64,000 nucleotides of DNA from Streptomyces sp. CB03234 (lineage in GTDB: Bacteria; Actinomycetota; Actinomycetes; Streptomycetales; Streptomycetaceae), in assembly GCF_001905885.1 (NCBI RefSeq), contig NZ_LIYH01000001.1:1180169-1244168 (forward strand), in the 5' to 3' direction. The notes under the pieces are model-generated. The model did not search any database and was not told the origin of the DNA. It was given only the letters and a program-made list of their open reading frames with translations. The position numbers and the translations under genes are program-made. Below, piece by piece: positions 42,555 to 53,842 of the stretch (its first letter is position 1; every line of letters starts with the position of its first letter).

Positions 42555-43214
42555 GTGACCGCCCCCGAGTCGCCCCAGCCCGTCGCCGACGACAACGACG
42601 ACAAGTCGCACGTCCCGCCGCTGACGACCCGCGTCGTCATCGCCGAGGACGAGGCGCTCATCCGCCTCGACCTCAAAGAGATGCTCGAGGAAGAGGGCTA
42701 CTCGGTCGTCGGCGAGGCCGGTGACGGTGAGCGTGCCGTCGAGCTGGCGCGGGAGCACCGGCCGGATCTGGTGATCCTGGATGTGAAGATGCCCGTGCTG
42801 GACGGGATCTCCGCCGCTGAGAAGATCGCGGAGGAGTCCATCGCGCCCGTCCTGATGCTGACGGCGTTCTCGCAGCGGGACCTGGTGGAGCGGGCGCGGG
42901 ACGCCGGGGCGATGGCGTATCTGGTGAAGCCGTTCAGCAAGAGTGATGTGGTGCCGGCCATCGAGATGGCGGTGTCGCGGTTCGCGGAGCTGAAGGCGCT
43001 GGAGAAGGAGGTCGCGGACCTCTCGCAGCGGCTGGAGACGCGGAAGCTGGTGGATCGGGCGAAGAGTATTCTGCAGACGCAGTACGGGCTGTCGGAGCCG
43101 GCGGCGTTCCGGTGGATCCAGAAGACGTCGATGGATCGGCGGATGTCGATGCAGCAGGTGGCGGAGGCGGTCATCGAGGACGCCGAGGAGAAGAAGGCCG
43201 CGAAGGGCCAGTAG
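42555..43214 (+). CDS. pdtaR: ANTAR response regulator PdtaR
   Basis: A 219-residue two-domain regulator. Residues ~25-145 are a receiver domain with acidic pair VIAEDEALIRLD, phospho-acceptor Asp in LVILDVKMPVLDG, Thr in LMLTAFSQ and Lys in YLVKPFSK. The C-terminal ~60 residues are an ANTAR RNA-binding domain (LVDRAKSILQTQYGLSEPAA, FRWIQKTSMDRRMSMQQVAE). ANTAR proteins bind paired hexaloop hairpins and prevent termination; the PdtaS/PdtaR pair is the Rv1626 homologue. No histidine kinase gene is adjacent. The GTG at 42555 follows GAGGAG; the start is conserved in Streptomyces relatives as far as I recall. Confidence 0.92.
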   Translation: MTAPESPQPVADDNDDKSHVPPLTTRVVIAEDEALIRLDLKEMLEEEGYSVVGEAGDGERAVELAREHRPDLVILDVKMPVLDGISAAEKIAEESIAPVLMLTAFSQRDLVERARDAGAMAYLVKPFSKSDVVPAIEMAVSRFAELKALEKEVADLSQRLETRKLVDRAKSILQTQYGLSEPAAFRWIQKTSMDRRMSMQQVAEAVIEDAEEKKAAKGQ

Positions 43215-43238
43215 CAGACGTACGGAGACGTACGGGGA

Positions 43239-43280
43239 CGAAGAGGGCCCACCCGTCACTCACCGGGTGGGCCCTCTTCG
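43239..43280. terminator. 17-bp bidirectional terminator
   Basis: CGAAGAGGGCCCACCCG (43239-43255) and CGGGTGGGCCCTCTTCG (43264-43280) form a perfect 17-bp stem with an 8-nt loop, between the convergent pdtaR and livF genes. One of the strongest hairpins in the window. Confidence 0.92.
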
Positions 43281-43292
43281 TGTGCGTACGGC

Positions 43293-44005
43293 TCAGTCCT
43301 CGCCTAGGTAGGTCTTGCGGACGGACTCGTCGTGGAGGAGGTCCTGGCCGGTGCCGGACAGTTTGATGGTGCCGGTTTCCATGACGTAGGCCTGGTCGGC
43401 GAGCGAGAGTGCGGCTTGGGCGTTCTGCTCGACGAGCAGGATGGTGGTGCCCTGGGCCTTGAGCTCGGCGATGGTTTCCATGATTTTCTGCATCATGATC
43501 GGGGAGAGGCCCATGGAGGGTTCGTCGAGCATGAGCAGTTTGGGCTGGGACATGAGGGCGCGGCCCATGGCGAGCATTTGCTGTTCGCCGCCGGAGAGGG
43601 TGCCTGCGGCTTGCTTTCGGCGTTCCCCGAGGATGGGGAAGAGGTCGTAGGCGCGCTGGATGTCCTTTTCGATGCCTGCTTTGTCGTTGCGGAGGTAGGC
43701 GCCGAGCCGCAGGTTGTCCTCGATGGACATGCGGGGGAAGATGTGGCGCCCTTCGGGGGAGTGGGCGAGGCCCATGGCGACGATCTTGTGTGCGGGGACC
43801 TTGCGGAGGGGCCGGCCGTCGAAGGTGATCTTTCCGGCGAGTGGTTCGAGGAGGCCGGAGAGGGTGCGGAGGGTGGTGGTTTTGCCGGCGCCGTTGGTGC
43901 CGATGAGGGTGACGACTTCGCCGGCGCCGACGCTGAAGGAGATGCCCTTCACGGCTTCGATCTTGCCGTAGGCGACCCGGAGGTCCTCGACTTCGAGGAG
44001 GGTGG

Positions 44006-44009
<4 letters not shown>
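43293..44009 (-). CDS. livF: branched-chain amino acid ABC transporter ATPase LivF
   Basis: A 238-residue ABC ATPase. Walker A GTNGAGKTT, Q-loop LAHSPEGRHIFP, signature LSGGEQQMLAMGRAL, Walker B LLMLDEPSMGL and switch His replaced by LLVEQNAQ, the normal LivF pattern. With LivG it drives uptake of Leu/Ile/Val through LivH and LivM. The GTG at 44009 overlaps the livG stop (GTGA), so translation is coupled. It is the last gene of the operon and meets the strong terminator at 43239. The substrate could be another amino acid of the HAAT family; sequence alone cannot exclude it. Confidence 0.93.
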
Positions 44010-45070
<1,061 letters not shown>

Positions 45071-45076
45071 GATGTG

Positions 45077-46894
45077 TTACGCCCCCGCCTTGGTGATGCC
45101 GACGGCGCCGTCGGGGAGCTTGTCGTCGGGTACGTCGAGTTGGCCGGTCTCGTGGAATTCGAGTTGCTTGCGGCGGTCGGCGACCAGGCCTTCGGGGCGG
45201 TAGCGCATCAGGACGATGAGCGCGACACCGAAGAGGAGGAGTTGGTAGTCCTGCATGAACTGGAGCTTGGCCGGGATGAGGTAGAGCAGTGCGGCGCCGA
45301 TGAGGGGTCCGCCGATGGTGCCCATGCCGCCGAGGATGACGGCGGCGAGCAGGAAGGCGGAGTTGGGCGGTACGGAGCCGGCGAACTGGTACTGCTCGGG
45401 GGTGACGCTGTAGCCGAGGTGGGCCTGCACTGTGCCGGCGAGGCCGGCGAGGGCGGCGCCGAGGGCGAAGGCGAGGAGTTTGAGGCGGAAGCCGTTGATG
45501 CCCATGGCGGTGGCGGCGGTCTCGTCCTCGCGGATGGCGACCCAGGCGCGGCCGATGCGGGAGTCGGCGGAGCGGCGGAAGACCAGGACCACGATGGCGG
45601 TGAACAGCAGCATCAGCAGGAAGTAGTTGCCGGACCGGGTGAGGTCGAAGCCGCCGATGGCGTGGGTGAGGCCGAAGTCGAATCCGAGGATGTTGAGGTC
45701 GGGGATGTTCGGGACACCCTGGGCGCCGTTGGTGATGTCGGGGCCGCTGTTGCCGTTGAGGTTGTTCATGGTGATGCGGAAGATCTCGCCGAACCCGAGG
45801 GTGACGATGGCGAGGTAGTCGCCGCGCAGCCGCAGGGTGGGGGCGCCGATGATGACGCCGAAGAGGAGCGAGACGGCGGCGCCGGTGAGGACGGCGAGCC
45901 AGAAGGGGAAGTGGACGCCGATCGACGACTGGGGGGAGCCGGAGACGAGGGCGGCGGTGTAGGCGCCGACGCCGAGGAATGCGACGTAACCGAGGTCGAG
46001 CAGGCCGGCGAGGCCGACGACGACGTTGAGGCCGAGTGCGACGGTCGCGAAGATCAGGATGTTCGCGCCGATCAGGGTGAACTGGTCGTTGCTCTGCGAG
46101 AACGGGAAGCAGATCGCGGCCGCGAAGGCGGCGCCCATGGTGACGGTGCGGTGCTTGGCGGTCAGTGCCGAGACGCGGGCGACGAGTCCGGCCCGGTTGA
46201 TCGCGGTGAAGCCGAACGCCACGGTGATCAGGAAGCCGATGAACAGCTCGGCGTAGTGGGTGTCGATGCCGTACACGAAGACGTACAGGCCGACGGCGAA
46301 GGCGCCGATGATGATGAGGATCTCTGCCCAGGAGGAGAGTTCCTTGGCGCGCGGCGGGCGCGGGGCGGTGAGGCTGTGACGCAGCCGGGCCCAGAAGCTG
46401 GTGCCGGTGTCGTCGTCGGGCTCCTGGTCGGCGGGGAGGCCGAAGGCGCCGATGACGGTGAGGAGTGCGCCGAGGCCCGAGATCCAGGCGCCCGGTTCGA
46501 GGTTGACCAGGCCGCCGAGGGTGGTGGATATGGCGCCGATGGCGTAGCCGGTGGTGCCGAGTATGCCGAGGCTGAGGAGGCGTACGGGGCTGTTGCTGCC
46601 GCCGGGGGTGAGCCAGCGCAGGCCTTTGACGCCGTATCCCGCGAGCAGGAACAGCAGGGCGAGGGCGGAGCCGACGAGGGTGAGGACCTGGAGGCCGCCG
46701 GGGTGGCCGTTGATGGTGAGGTCGCCGGGGAATTCGTCGGTCCAGGTCCAGGCGAGGAAGGTGCCGGCGAGGGCGAGTGCGGATCCGGCGAGGGCCGTGA
46801 TCCGTGCGGCGGTGGCCGGCAGAGGGAGGAGGGAGGCGGGTGCCGGGGTGTCGGCGGCGGGGGTGTTCTTGGTGATGGTGGTCATGGTGTTCAC
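45077..46894 (-). CDS. livM: branched-chain amino acid ABC permease LivM, N-terminally extended
   Basis: A 605-residue permease where E. coli LivM is about 425. The first ~270 residues carry several extra hydrophobic helices (ITALAGSALALAGTFLAWTW, VLTLVGSALALLFLLAGYGV, SWAEILIIIGAFAVGLYVFV). The core permease follows with NVVVGLAGLLDLGYVAFLGV, LRGDYLAIVTLGFGEIFR and GGMGTIGGPLIGA, the EAA-like loop contacting LivG/LivF. A GTG at 46894 gives the GTGA overlap seen throughout this operon; an ATG three codons later (46885) is possible. A longer frame upstream lies within livH. Confidence 0.9.
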   Translation of the reverse strand: MNTMTTITKNTPAADTPAPASLLPLPATAARITALAGSALALAGTFLAWTWTDEFPGDLTINGHPGGLQVLTLVGSALALLFLLAGYGVKGLRWLTPGGSNSPVRLLSLGILGTTGYAIGAISTTLGGLVNLEPGAWISGLGALLTVIGAFGLPADQEPDDDTGTSFWARLRHSLTAPRPPRAKELSSWAEILIIIGAFAVGLYVFVYGIDTHYAELFIGFLITVAFGFTAINRAGLVARVSALTAKHRTVTMGAAFAAAICFPFSQSNDQFTLIGANILIFATVALGLNVVVGLAGLLDLGYVAFLGVGAYTAALVSGSPQSSIGVHFPFWLAVLTGAAVSLLFGVIIGAPTLRLRGDYLAIVTLGFGEIFRITMNNLNGNSGPDITNGAQGVPNIPDLNILGFDFGLTHAIGGFDLTRSGNYFLLMLLFTAIVVLVFRRSADSRIGRAWVAIREDETAATAMGINGFRLKLLAFALGAALAGLAGTVQAHLGYSVTPEQYQFAGSVPPNSAFLLAAVILGGMGTIGGPLIGAALLYLIPAKLQFMQDYQLLLFGVALIVLMRYRPEGLVADRRKQLEFHETGQLDVPDDKLPDGAVGITKAGA

Positions 46895-47820
46895 GCCCTG
46901 TCCGCGACGCGTTCGCCCAGCAGGCCCTGGGGACGGATGAGGAGGACGAGGATCAGCAGGCTGAAGGCCCATACGTCCTTCCAGCCGCCGCCGCCGAAGA
47001 GTTCCATGCCGGGGATTTCTCCGACGTATCCGGTGGCGAGGGATTCGGCGATGCCGAGGACGACGCCGCCGAGCATGGCGCCGTAGATGTTGCCGATGCC
47101 GCCGAGGACGGCGGCGGTGAAGGCCTTGAGGCCCATGAGGAAGCCCATGCGGAAGCCGACCTGGCCGTTCTTGAGGCCGTAGGCGACGGCGGCGATGGCG
47201 GCGAACGCGGCGCCGATGGCGAAGGCCATGACGATGATGCGGTCGGTGTTGATGCCCATCAGTTTCGCGGTGTCCGGGTCCTGCGCGGTGGCCTGCATGC
47301 CCCGGCCGGAGCGGGTCTTGGTGACGAAGAGGCCGAGGGCGAGCATGCACAGCGGGGCGGCGACGAGGACGAAGATGTCGCCGCGCTGGATGGTGGCGCC
47401 GAAGACGTCGAAGGGCGCGCCGTCGAACTGGGGGAAGGAGCGGTCCTTCTTGGCGTCGGGGTAGAGCATCCAGACGGCCTGCTGGAGGGCGATGGACAGG
47501 CCGATCGCCGTGATGAGCGGGGCCAGTCGTGGTGCGCTGCGCAGGGGGCGGTAGGCGAATCGTTCGGCTGCCGTCGCGACGGCGACGGAGACGAGGACGC
47601 CACCGATGATCATGAGGGGGATGGCGAGGCCGAGGGAGAACCCGGACGGCAGGACGAGGAAGACGGTCAGGGCGCCGAAGCCGCCGACCATGAAGATTTC
47701 GCCGTGGGCGAAGTTGATGAGCTGGACGATGCCGTAGACCATCGTGTAGCCGACAGCGATGAGTCCGTACATCGCGCCGAGGATGAGTCCATTGGCCAGC
47801 TGTTGCGGCAGTTCGTGCAC
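46891..47820 (-). CDS. livH: branched-chain amino acid ABC permease LivH
   Basis: A 309-residue membrane permease with about eight transmembrane segments. LANGLILGAMYGLIAVGYTM and VQLINFAHGEIFMVGGF at the N-terminus are LivH hallmarks; GFLMGLKAFTAAVLGGIGN is the cytoplasmic coupling loop. The GTG at 47820 has GGAGG 9 nt upstream; the frame is open to 47898 but that extension crosses the hairpin at 47854-47888. It is 100 bp from livJ and overlaps livM by GTGA. Confidence 0.93.
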   Translation of the reverse strand: MHELPQQLANGLILGAMYGLIAVGYTMVYGIVQLINFAHGEIFMVGGFGALTVFLVLPSGFSLGLAIPLMIIGGVLVSVAVATAAERFAYRPLRSAPRLAPLITAIGLSIALQQAVWMLYPDAKKDRSFPQFDGAPFDVFGATIQRGDIFVLVAAPLCMLALGLFVTKTRSGRGMQATAQDPDTAKLMGINTDRIIVMAFAIGAAFAAIAAVAYGLKNGQVGFRMGFLMGLKAFTAAVLGGIGNIYGAMLGGVVLGIAESLATGYVGEIPGMELFGGGGWKDVWAFSLLILVLLIRPQGLLGERVADRA

Positions 47821-47853
47821 CGCAGGGCCTCCGTGAAGTGGTTCGGATAAGGC

Positions 47854-47888
47854 GCCGCGCGGGAGCGCTGGTGGCGCTCCCGCGCGGC
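47854..47888 (-). terminator. attenuating hairpin between livJ and livH
   Basis: GCCGCGCGGGAGCGC (47854-47868) pairs with GCGCTCCCGCGCGGC (47874-47888), a perfect 15-bp stem with a 5-nt loop, in the livJ-livH gap. It probably lowers expression of the permease genes relative to the abundant binding protein, or stabilises the livJ mRNA 3' end. Confidence 0.85.
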
Positions 47889-47920
47889 CTGGGGTCAATG
47901 CGTGAGGCGGGAGGGGCCGG

Positions 47921-49153
47921 TTACGGCTTGTAGGCCTCGCTCAGCTTGGGGACCCAGGCGCCCTTGTCGACCTGGTAGGCGGTCATCATGGTGTTGGTGG
48001 TGTCGCCGTACTCGTCGTAGGAGACGGGGCCGGTGACGCCGTCGAACTTGACCTTGTTCATGGCCTCGAGGACCTTGGCGCGGGCGTCGTCGGGGAGCTT
48101 GCCGCCGTTGTCGGCCACCGCGATCTTGACGGCCTCGATGATGGACCAGGTGGCGTCGTAGGTGCTGCCGCCGTAGGCCTCGTAGGCGTCCTTGTAGCCG
48201 GCCGTCTTGTAGTCGGCGATGAACTTCTTGGCGGAGTCCAGCTGCTCGACGGGCTTGCCGACGGAGGTGGCGAGGTCGCCCTGGGCCTTCTTGTTGAGCT
48301 TGGGGAACTCGCCGCTGTAGATGCCGTCGCCGCCCATGAGCGGGATGTTGGTGCCGCTGTCCTTGAGCTGCTGGCTGAGCGGCGCGGCGGCGGGGTACTC
48401 ACCGCCGTAGTAGAGGGCCTTGGCGCCGGAGTTCTTGACCTTGGCGACGACGGCGTTGAAGTCGCGGTCGTCGGGGTTGATGTGGTCGCTGCCGACGATC
48501 TTGCCGCCGAGCTTGGTGTAGGTCTCCTTGAAGGAGGCGGCGAGGCCGGCGCCGTAGGTCTTCTGGTCGTCGATCAGGTAGACCTGCTTGATCTTCGCGG
48601 TGTTGAAGAGGTACTTGGCCGCGAAGGCGCCCTGGACCTGGTCGGTCGTGGCGGTGCGGAAGTAGGTCTTGAACGGGCGCTTCTTGTCGCCGGCCTTCCA
48701 GCCGTCGCCCTGGGTCAGCTCGGTGCCGGTGTTGGCGGGGGAGATCTGGACGAGGCTGGCGTCGTTGAACGGCTTCTGCATGGACTGCGAGACGCTGGAG
48801 TTCAGCGGGCCGACGACGCCGAGGACGTCCTTGTTGCTGATGAGCTTGCTGGCGTTCTGCTGGCCGACGGACGGCTGGGCCTGGTCGTCGAGGGCTTCGA
48901 GTTTGAATTCGACGCCGGGGACGGTGTTGTCCTTGTTGGCCGTCTTGATGGCGAGGTCGGCGGAGTTCTTCATGCCGAGGCCGAGGGCGGAGAGGTCACC
49001 GGTCAGGGGCGCGTCGAAGCCGATGACGACGGTGGTCTTCTTGCCGTTGCTGCTGTCGCCGCCACCCTTGTCGTCGCGCGACCCACAGGCTGTGAGAGTC
49101 AGTGCTCCAGTGGTGAGCACTGCGGTGAGTATGAACAACGATCGCTGTCGCAC
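47921..49153 (-). CDS. livJ: branched-chain amino acid ABC transporter binding lipoprotein LivJ
   Basis: A 410-residue periplasmic-binding-type protein anchored as a lipoprotein: the signal ends at the lipobox LTLTACGS, with Cys lipidated. The mature part begins with a Gly/Ser/Lys linker, then VVIGFDAPLTGDLSALGLGM and DDQAQPSVGQQNASKLISNK, the two-lobed type I (LivJ-like) fold, with GPLNSSVSQSM and ANTGTELT forming the ligand cleft. It delivers Leu/Ile/Val to LivHMGF. The GTG at 49153 follows AAAGGA by 8 nt. It is the first gene of the operon and its promoter must lie in the region upstream (49154-49400). Confidence 0.92.
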   Translation of the reverse strand: MRQRSLFILTAVLTTGALTLTACGSRDDKGGGDSSNGKKTTVVIGFDAPLTGDLSALGLGMKNSADLAIKTANKDNTVPGVEFKLEALDDQAQPSVGQQNASKLISNKDVLGVVGPLNSSVSQSMQKPFNDASLVQISPANTGTELTQGDGWKAGDKKRPFKTYFRTATTDQVQGAFAAKYLFNTAKIKQVYLIDDQKTYGAGLAASFKETYTKLGGKIVGSDHINPDDRDFNAVVAKVKNSGAKALYYGGEYPAAAPLSQQLKDSGTNIPLMGGDGIYSGEFPKLNKKAQGDLATSVGKPVEQLDSAKKFIADYKTAGYKDAYEAYGGSTYDATWSIIEAVKIAVADNGGKLPDDARAKVLEAMNKVKFDGVTGPVSYDEYGDTTNTMMTAYQVDKGAWVPKLSEAYKP

Positions 49154-50154
49154 GAAGGGGTCCTTTCCCTGGCGCGGTCTCCTCGCTCGAGGAGCCGTTG
49201 CGAGCGCCGGGCCGTACATGTGGTGATGCAGGGGCCGTGCAGTGACGCGCCCGGCGGCGCGGTGACTGGCGGTGACTCTAAGCGCAGCTGGGGCGGGTCC
49301 GGGAGCGGCAGAGACAGGATGTGACTCTCTTGTTATGCCGTGGCCAAACGTCGCCGATCGGTGGTGGCTACACGGGTTGTCGCGGGCGGGGGTTCTTTCT
49401 CACATGGCGAGAACGCCCAGTTCCGCTAAGGGGCTTGGACCGATCTTGGTACTTACGGCGGGGGTCGTGGCGGGCGGCCGGATGAGGGGGTGCCGGGGGC
49501 TCATGCGGTGCCGGGACCGCTCCGGAGGGGTGGTCGGCCGCATTGCTCGGTTGTTACGCAGTGTTACGACGGGCGGTCGGTGGATCGGGCTCCCGTGAGG
49601 GCTCCGCGGGGATGCCGGGGGCCTTCGGGGCGGTGCGTGCGCCGGGTGTCGCGGTGTCGGTCGGCGGCGGCCGGGCCGGTTGCGGTGAAGTGCCTGGCGA
49701 ACGGCTGTGACGACCGGCGGGAGGGTGGGAGGAGGCACTGCTCCCGTCCCTTGTCGGAGGCCTTGTACGTGAAGTCCCGTTCTGTGCATCCGGCGGGGGC
49801 TTCCGGCGCTGGGCGTCCGGTGAGCGCGACGCGGAGTCCGGTAGGTGAAGTGCCTTATGAGAAGCGGCAGTTGGTGTGAGGGCCGGTGTGTGGCCGGCGG
49901 TGCGCCCGGTGGGCGGCGCGCTTGCCGGGGCCCGGGTGGACGCCCCGCGTGGCGCGGGGCCCGGTGAGGCCCGCATCGGGCTCATGGGGGCGTCGGCAGC
50001 GGCGCCGCTGGGGTCCGTGCGCGAACCCTGTCTCCTCAACTGTGAGTGAGCGGTGGAGGGTTGGGAGGTTTGGTGTCGCCCGTGCGCCGGAGGTGGAATG
50101 TGTGCGTGCCTCCCGTGTGACGGCCGCGTCCACCGGCCCTCGGCGGCAGGCGCG
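49154..50154. other. long intergenic region, no supported gene
   Basis: About 1 kb upstream of livJ on one side and the peptidase remnant on the other. It is G-rich on the plus strand, with short repeated words such as GTGAAGTGCCT (near 49685 and 49846). The livJ promoter should lie at its left end; a CATAAC word read on the minus strand near 49335 is a weak -10 candidate. I see no credible coding frame, tRNA or other RNA. Confidence 0.6.
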
Positions 50155-50440
50155 ATGGCCGGACCCCACGCGAACCGCATGCCCCGTATCCCTCGCGGGT
50201 CCGCCCCGGCCGTCCTCGCCGCCGCACTGGTGGCGGCCGCGCCCGTGCCCTCCGTACGGGACGGCGGCGAGGGCCCGGCGCTGCGGATCGAGGGGCGAGC
50301 CGATCCAGCCGGCTTCTCCCGCGCGGACGCCGCCCACCAGCGGGTGGACGTCCGGGACGGCAACGGACAGCGACGGAGACGGCAGGGGTGACACCGTACG
50401 GATGCGGATTCCGCGGCTCGGGGAGGTCGAGGCCGGGCCG
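50155..50440 (+). pseudogene. frameshifted remnant of a secreted Xaa-Pro dipeptidyl-peptidase (S15-like)
   Basis: The frame from ATG 50155 or 50179 gives a signal-like N-terminus (MPRIPRGSAPAVLAAALVAA) followed by GFSRADAAHQRVDV up to about 50352. The similarity then continues in the +1 frame as TATDSDGDGRGDTVRMRIPR from about 50357. Together these resemble the N-terminal ~80 residues of Streptomyces secreted S15 peptidases, which have a matching 'VDSDGDGRRD' segment after an 'FSxxDAIxQxV' stretch. After about 50430 no further similarity is seen and the remaining ~550 residues with the catalytic triad are missing. So it is a shifted and truncated pseudogene. This was recognised from memory, not by search. 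Confidence 0.6.
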
Positions 50441-50623
50441 TCTTCTCGAGGGGGCGTACGGCTCCATTCCCGGGGCGGCCGATCGCTGGAAGGAGGCCGG
50501 TGTCCCGGATGGGCCGGTCTTCCGGCGGGGGTATTGCGGGGAGGCGGAGGTGTCCGGCGGGCGTTTCCAGGGGGCGCGCGGGTCAGCGGGACGCCGAGGT
50601 GGCGGTGCGGGTGTCCCGGCGGC

Positions 50624-50713
50624 GGGGCTGTGGAGGGCGGGGCTCTGGAGGCCGGGCTACGGCGGCCGGGCTTTGGAGGGCGGGCTCCGGCGGGCCGGGC
50701 TCCGGCGGGCCGG
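50624..50713. repeat. short tandem repeat, ~15-bp unit
   Basis: About six degenerate copies of GGGCTnnGGnGGSC follow one another (for example GGGCTCCGGCGGGCC twice in direct succession near 50682-50711). It lies in the non-coding stretch between the peptidase remnant and the thioesterase gene. Its 15-bp period encodes GLWRA-like pentads in one frame, but no gene is supported. Confidence 0.6.
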
Positions 50714-50852
50714 AGCCCGTGGCGAGAAGGCGTGCGGGCGGCCGTGTGCGCCCCGGCGGCACGGGCCGCGCCCACCGGGCCGGCACCGTACCGGGGACGC
50801 CGGCTTCACGAGCGTGACCCGCGCATGGCCGGACGCCCGCAGGCCCTGCCGG

Positions 50853-51359
50853 TCAGCCCGTGGGGCCGGCGGTGGTCGCCCCGGGGATGTTCTCCGCGTC
50901 CTTGGGGGAGGCGTCGCGCAGCAGGCAGGTCAGCCGGGCCGTGCAGACCCGCTTGTTCTGCTCGTCGGTGATGACGATCTCGTACGTCGCGGTGGAGCGG
51001 CCGCGGTGGACGGGGGTGGCCACGCCGGTCACCAGCCCGTTGCGCACGCCTCGGTGGTGCGTGCAGTTCAGATCGACCCCCACGGCGATCTTGGACACGC
51101 CGCCGTGGAGCATCGAGCCGACCGAGCCGAGCGTCTCGGCCAGGACGGCGGAGGCTCCGCCGTGCAGCAGCCCGTACGGCTGGGTGTTGCCCTCGACCGG
51201 CATGGTGCCCACGACGCGGTCCGCGGACGCCTCGACGATCTGTACGCCCATGCGGCTGCCGAGGTGCCCGGCGGAGAAGAGGGCGGGCAGGTCGACACCG
51301 AGCGAGGCGTACTCGTCGATGACCTCCTGAGGGAACTTCACGTGTGTCTGCTCGCCCAT
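50853..51359 (-). CDS. PaaI-type hotdog-fold thioesterase
   Basis: A 168-residue hotdog thioesterase. The active-site region NTQPYGLLHGGASAVLAETL carries HGG and the catalytic acid on the following helix; VGVDLNCTHHRGVR and the closing strand ATYEIVITDEQNKRVCTARL complete the fold. PaaI-type enzymes hydrolyse aryl- or acyl-CoA thioesters. GGAG lies 9 nt before the ATG at 51359; an in-frame ATG at 51389 adds ten residues and has a weaker site. The gene is on the same strand as, and downstream of, the molybdopterin oxidoreductase (63 bp gap), so they may be co-transcribed. Confidence 0.88.
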   Translation of the reverse strand: MGEQTHVKFPQEVIDEYASLGVDLPALFSAGHLGSRMGVQIVEASADRVVGTMPVEGNTQPYGLLHGGASAVLAETLGSVGSMLHGGVSKIAVGVDLNCTHHRGVRNGLVTGVATPVHRGRSTATYEIVITDEQNKRVCTARLTCLLRDASPKDAENIPGATTAGPTG

Positions 51360-51422
51360 GGGGGCCGGCTCCGATCGTCGTACGGTCATGTCCCTGGTCT
51401 GCCGTGCTGCCTAAGCGAACGC

Positions 51423-53705
<2,283 letters not shown>

Positions 53706-53842
53706 CGCGCTCTCCCTTGAGCGGTCATGTCCGACGGACGTCCTCGTTGTACGTCTCACGATCCTGTCACGTCGCACTGACAGTGGCGGACTCCAGGCCC
53801 GCTCGGTCGGGATTGTCAGTGGTCCGTGGCAGGATCGTCCCC

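Noticed and set aside
49859..50154. Short plus-strand frames before the peptidase remnant
   Set aside because: Composition is that of G-rich non-coding DNA; no start signal or family similarity.
53776..53823. CACTGACAGTG and TGTCAGT words in the fdhF-polA spacer as an operator
   Set aside because: They are short with irregular spacing; insufficient support.
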